From an uncultured Streptococcus sp. (GTDB taxonomy: Bacteria; Bacillota; Bacilli; Lactobacillales; Aerococcaceae), in the NCBI GenBank assembly GCA_916050055.1, contig CAJZJY010000048.1, forward strand, positions 1-7,617: a DNA stretch of 7,617 bases, in the 5' to 3' direction. A model generated the notes under the pieces. The model saw only the letters and a program-made list of their open reading frames with translations. It did not search any database and had not been told where the DNA came from. A program made the position numbers and the translations under genes. Position 1 is the first letter of the stretch; each line of letters begins with the position of its first letter. Shown here one piece after another: positions 7,356-7,617 of this stretch.

Positions 7356-7440
7356 AATGGGGTACCGGTGCAAGCCTTAGTCTTGCACCTTTAAAGCCTC
7401 AAAAAGGGAGTAAGGAATCAATTCCTAACTCCCTTTAATT
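7356..7440 (+). ncRNA. Speculative small RNA inside the inverted-repeat element
   Basis: A TATAAT box (7344-7349) in the left arm could start a plus-strand transcript near 7356. That transcript would contain a perfect 8-bp hairpin (7367-7389) and end at the terminator-like hairpin (7403-7436), giving about 85 nt. No good -35 box is present; the nearest is TTCAAA at 7322-7327 with 16-bp spacing. The TATAAT is also part of the arm repeat, so it may be coincidental. The mirror-image arm carries an inward TATAAT on the minus strand (7470-7475). Confidence 0.2.
7403..7436. terminator. Terminator-like hairpin downstream of cshB
   Basis: AAAGGGAGT (7403-7411) pairs with ACTCCCTTT (7428-7436), then after an A-A mismatch AGGAAT pairs with ATTCCT around a minimal loop. 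On the plus strand the tail is TTTAATT, usable but weak, and this is the first strong terminator-like hairpin after cshB. On the minus strand the stem runs into TTTTT (7405-7401), a better terminator for any transcript entering from the right of the window. Confidence 0.65.
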
Positions 7441-7500
7441 CGCATTTAATACGATTCCCCACTACCGCGATTATAGAATCCGTAAGGTTCTTCGTAATCT

Positions 7501-7617
7501 TTGTATAGTAAATTTATATTTGCAGAACGCCTACGGTCTTTTATCTTGGTTCTTCTGAAAATATCACTGTGCTACGAAGGATACTAAAGCCAATCTTATA
7601 ACAGCTTCGTTATGATG
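7501..7617. other. Non-coding stretch with minor inverted repeats, no gene recognised
   Basis: I find no convincing coding region, tRNA or rRNA here. Short dyads continue the theme of the preceding element: AGAAC (7524-7528) with GTTCT (7549-7553), and ATAAC (7598-7602) with GTTAT (7609-7613) around AGCTTC. CCTACGG (7530-7536) resembles the CCTTACGG core of the neighbouring arms. On the minus strand 17 codons are open from the window edge to a stop at 7564-7566 (HHNEAVIRLALVSFVAQ); this could be the end of a gene to the right, but it is too short to judge. Confidence 0.4.

Larger units (their letters stand above)
7315..7500. repeat. Long imperfect inverted-repeat element with internal hairpins
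   Basis: The left arm (7315-7362) and the reverse complement of the right arm (7457-7500) share, in order, AGATTAC, CCTTACGGA, TATAATCGC, GTA and TGGGG, separated by short mismatches and gaps. The 94-nt centre holds two further hairpins: GGTGCAAG (7367-7374) with CTTGCACC (7382-7389), and a longer one at 7403-7436. The arms can also fold on themselves: AAATCC-TTAC-GGATTT (7325-7340), and GAATCC-GTAA-GGTTC with one bulged T (7476-7490). No open reading frame of useful length lies inside and I see no clear target-site duplication. It starts 23 bp after the cshB stop codon. It could be a non-autonomous MITE-like repeat or a structured RNA; the symmetry is certain, the nature is not. Confidence 0.75.

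Noticed and set aside
7564..7617. Minus-strand open frame of 17 codons from the window edge (HHNEAVIRLALVSFVAQ) as the C-terminus of a neighbouring gene
   Set aside because: It is too short, matches no family that I recognise and lies in a hairpin-rich stretch; an open frame of this length is expected by chance.
7292..7617. tRNA, 6S RNA, tmRNA or T-box leader in the structured region after cshB
   Set aside because: No cloverleaf with a GGTTCRANNCC arm, no tmRNA tag frame, no T-box consensus and no 6S-like single bubble structure; the centre has two separate hairpins instead.
7292..7617. CRISPR array
   Set aside because: The repeats are inverted and unequal, not direct repeats of constant length with regular spacers.

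Overview
The window looks like a chromosomal segment of a low-GC Gram-positive bacterium (Firmicutes, most likely Lactobacillales). The reasons are AT-rich DNA, strong GGAGG-type ribosome binding sites, extended -10 promoters, a PBP2b-type class B transpeptidase, a YfhO-type membrane protein, a Mn-type superoxide dismutase and a CshB-like DEAD-box helicase. A Carnobacteriaceae or Enterococcaceae-like host is possible, but the genus cannot be fixed from sequence alone. From memory of B. subtilis and Listeria, sodA lies close to a class B PBP gene and a DEAD-box helicase gene in the same chromosomal neighbourhood, so most of the window looks like core genome.

Layout. 1-163 (minus): the first 54 codons of an ADP-ribose pyrophosphatase-like Nudix hydrolase, with its own promoter at 186-214. 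239-273: a strong intrinsic terminator ending the next minus-strand gene. 278-2410 (minus): a complete class B penicillin-binding protein of the PBP2b type. 2411-2587: a divergent promoter region. 2588-5176 (plus): a complete 862-residue YfhO-family polytopic membrane protein, probably a GT-C-type glycosyltransferase for envelope polymers. 5159-5190: a hairpin shared by two convergent genes, with the yfhO stop codon in its loop. 5204-5812 (minus): sodA. 5813-5986: a second divergent promoter region with a C/G-run tract and a small inverted repeat. 5987-7291 (plus): a complete cshB-like helicase. 7292-7617: no convincing gene, but a dense set of hairpins built around a long imperfect inverted repeat (7315-7362 against 7457-7500).

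The genes do not form one operon; each has its own promoter and most have a terminator. Two products act at the cell envelope (transpeptidase, YfhO), two in stress and RNA metabolism (SOD, helicase) and one in nucleotide housekeeping (Nudix). The least explained part is the palindromic region after cshB, which could be a MITE-like repeat or a structured RNA locus. I see no clear new multi-gene system here.
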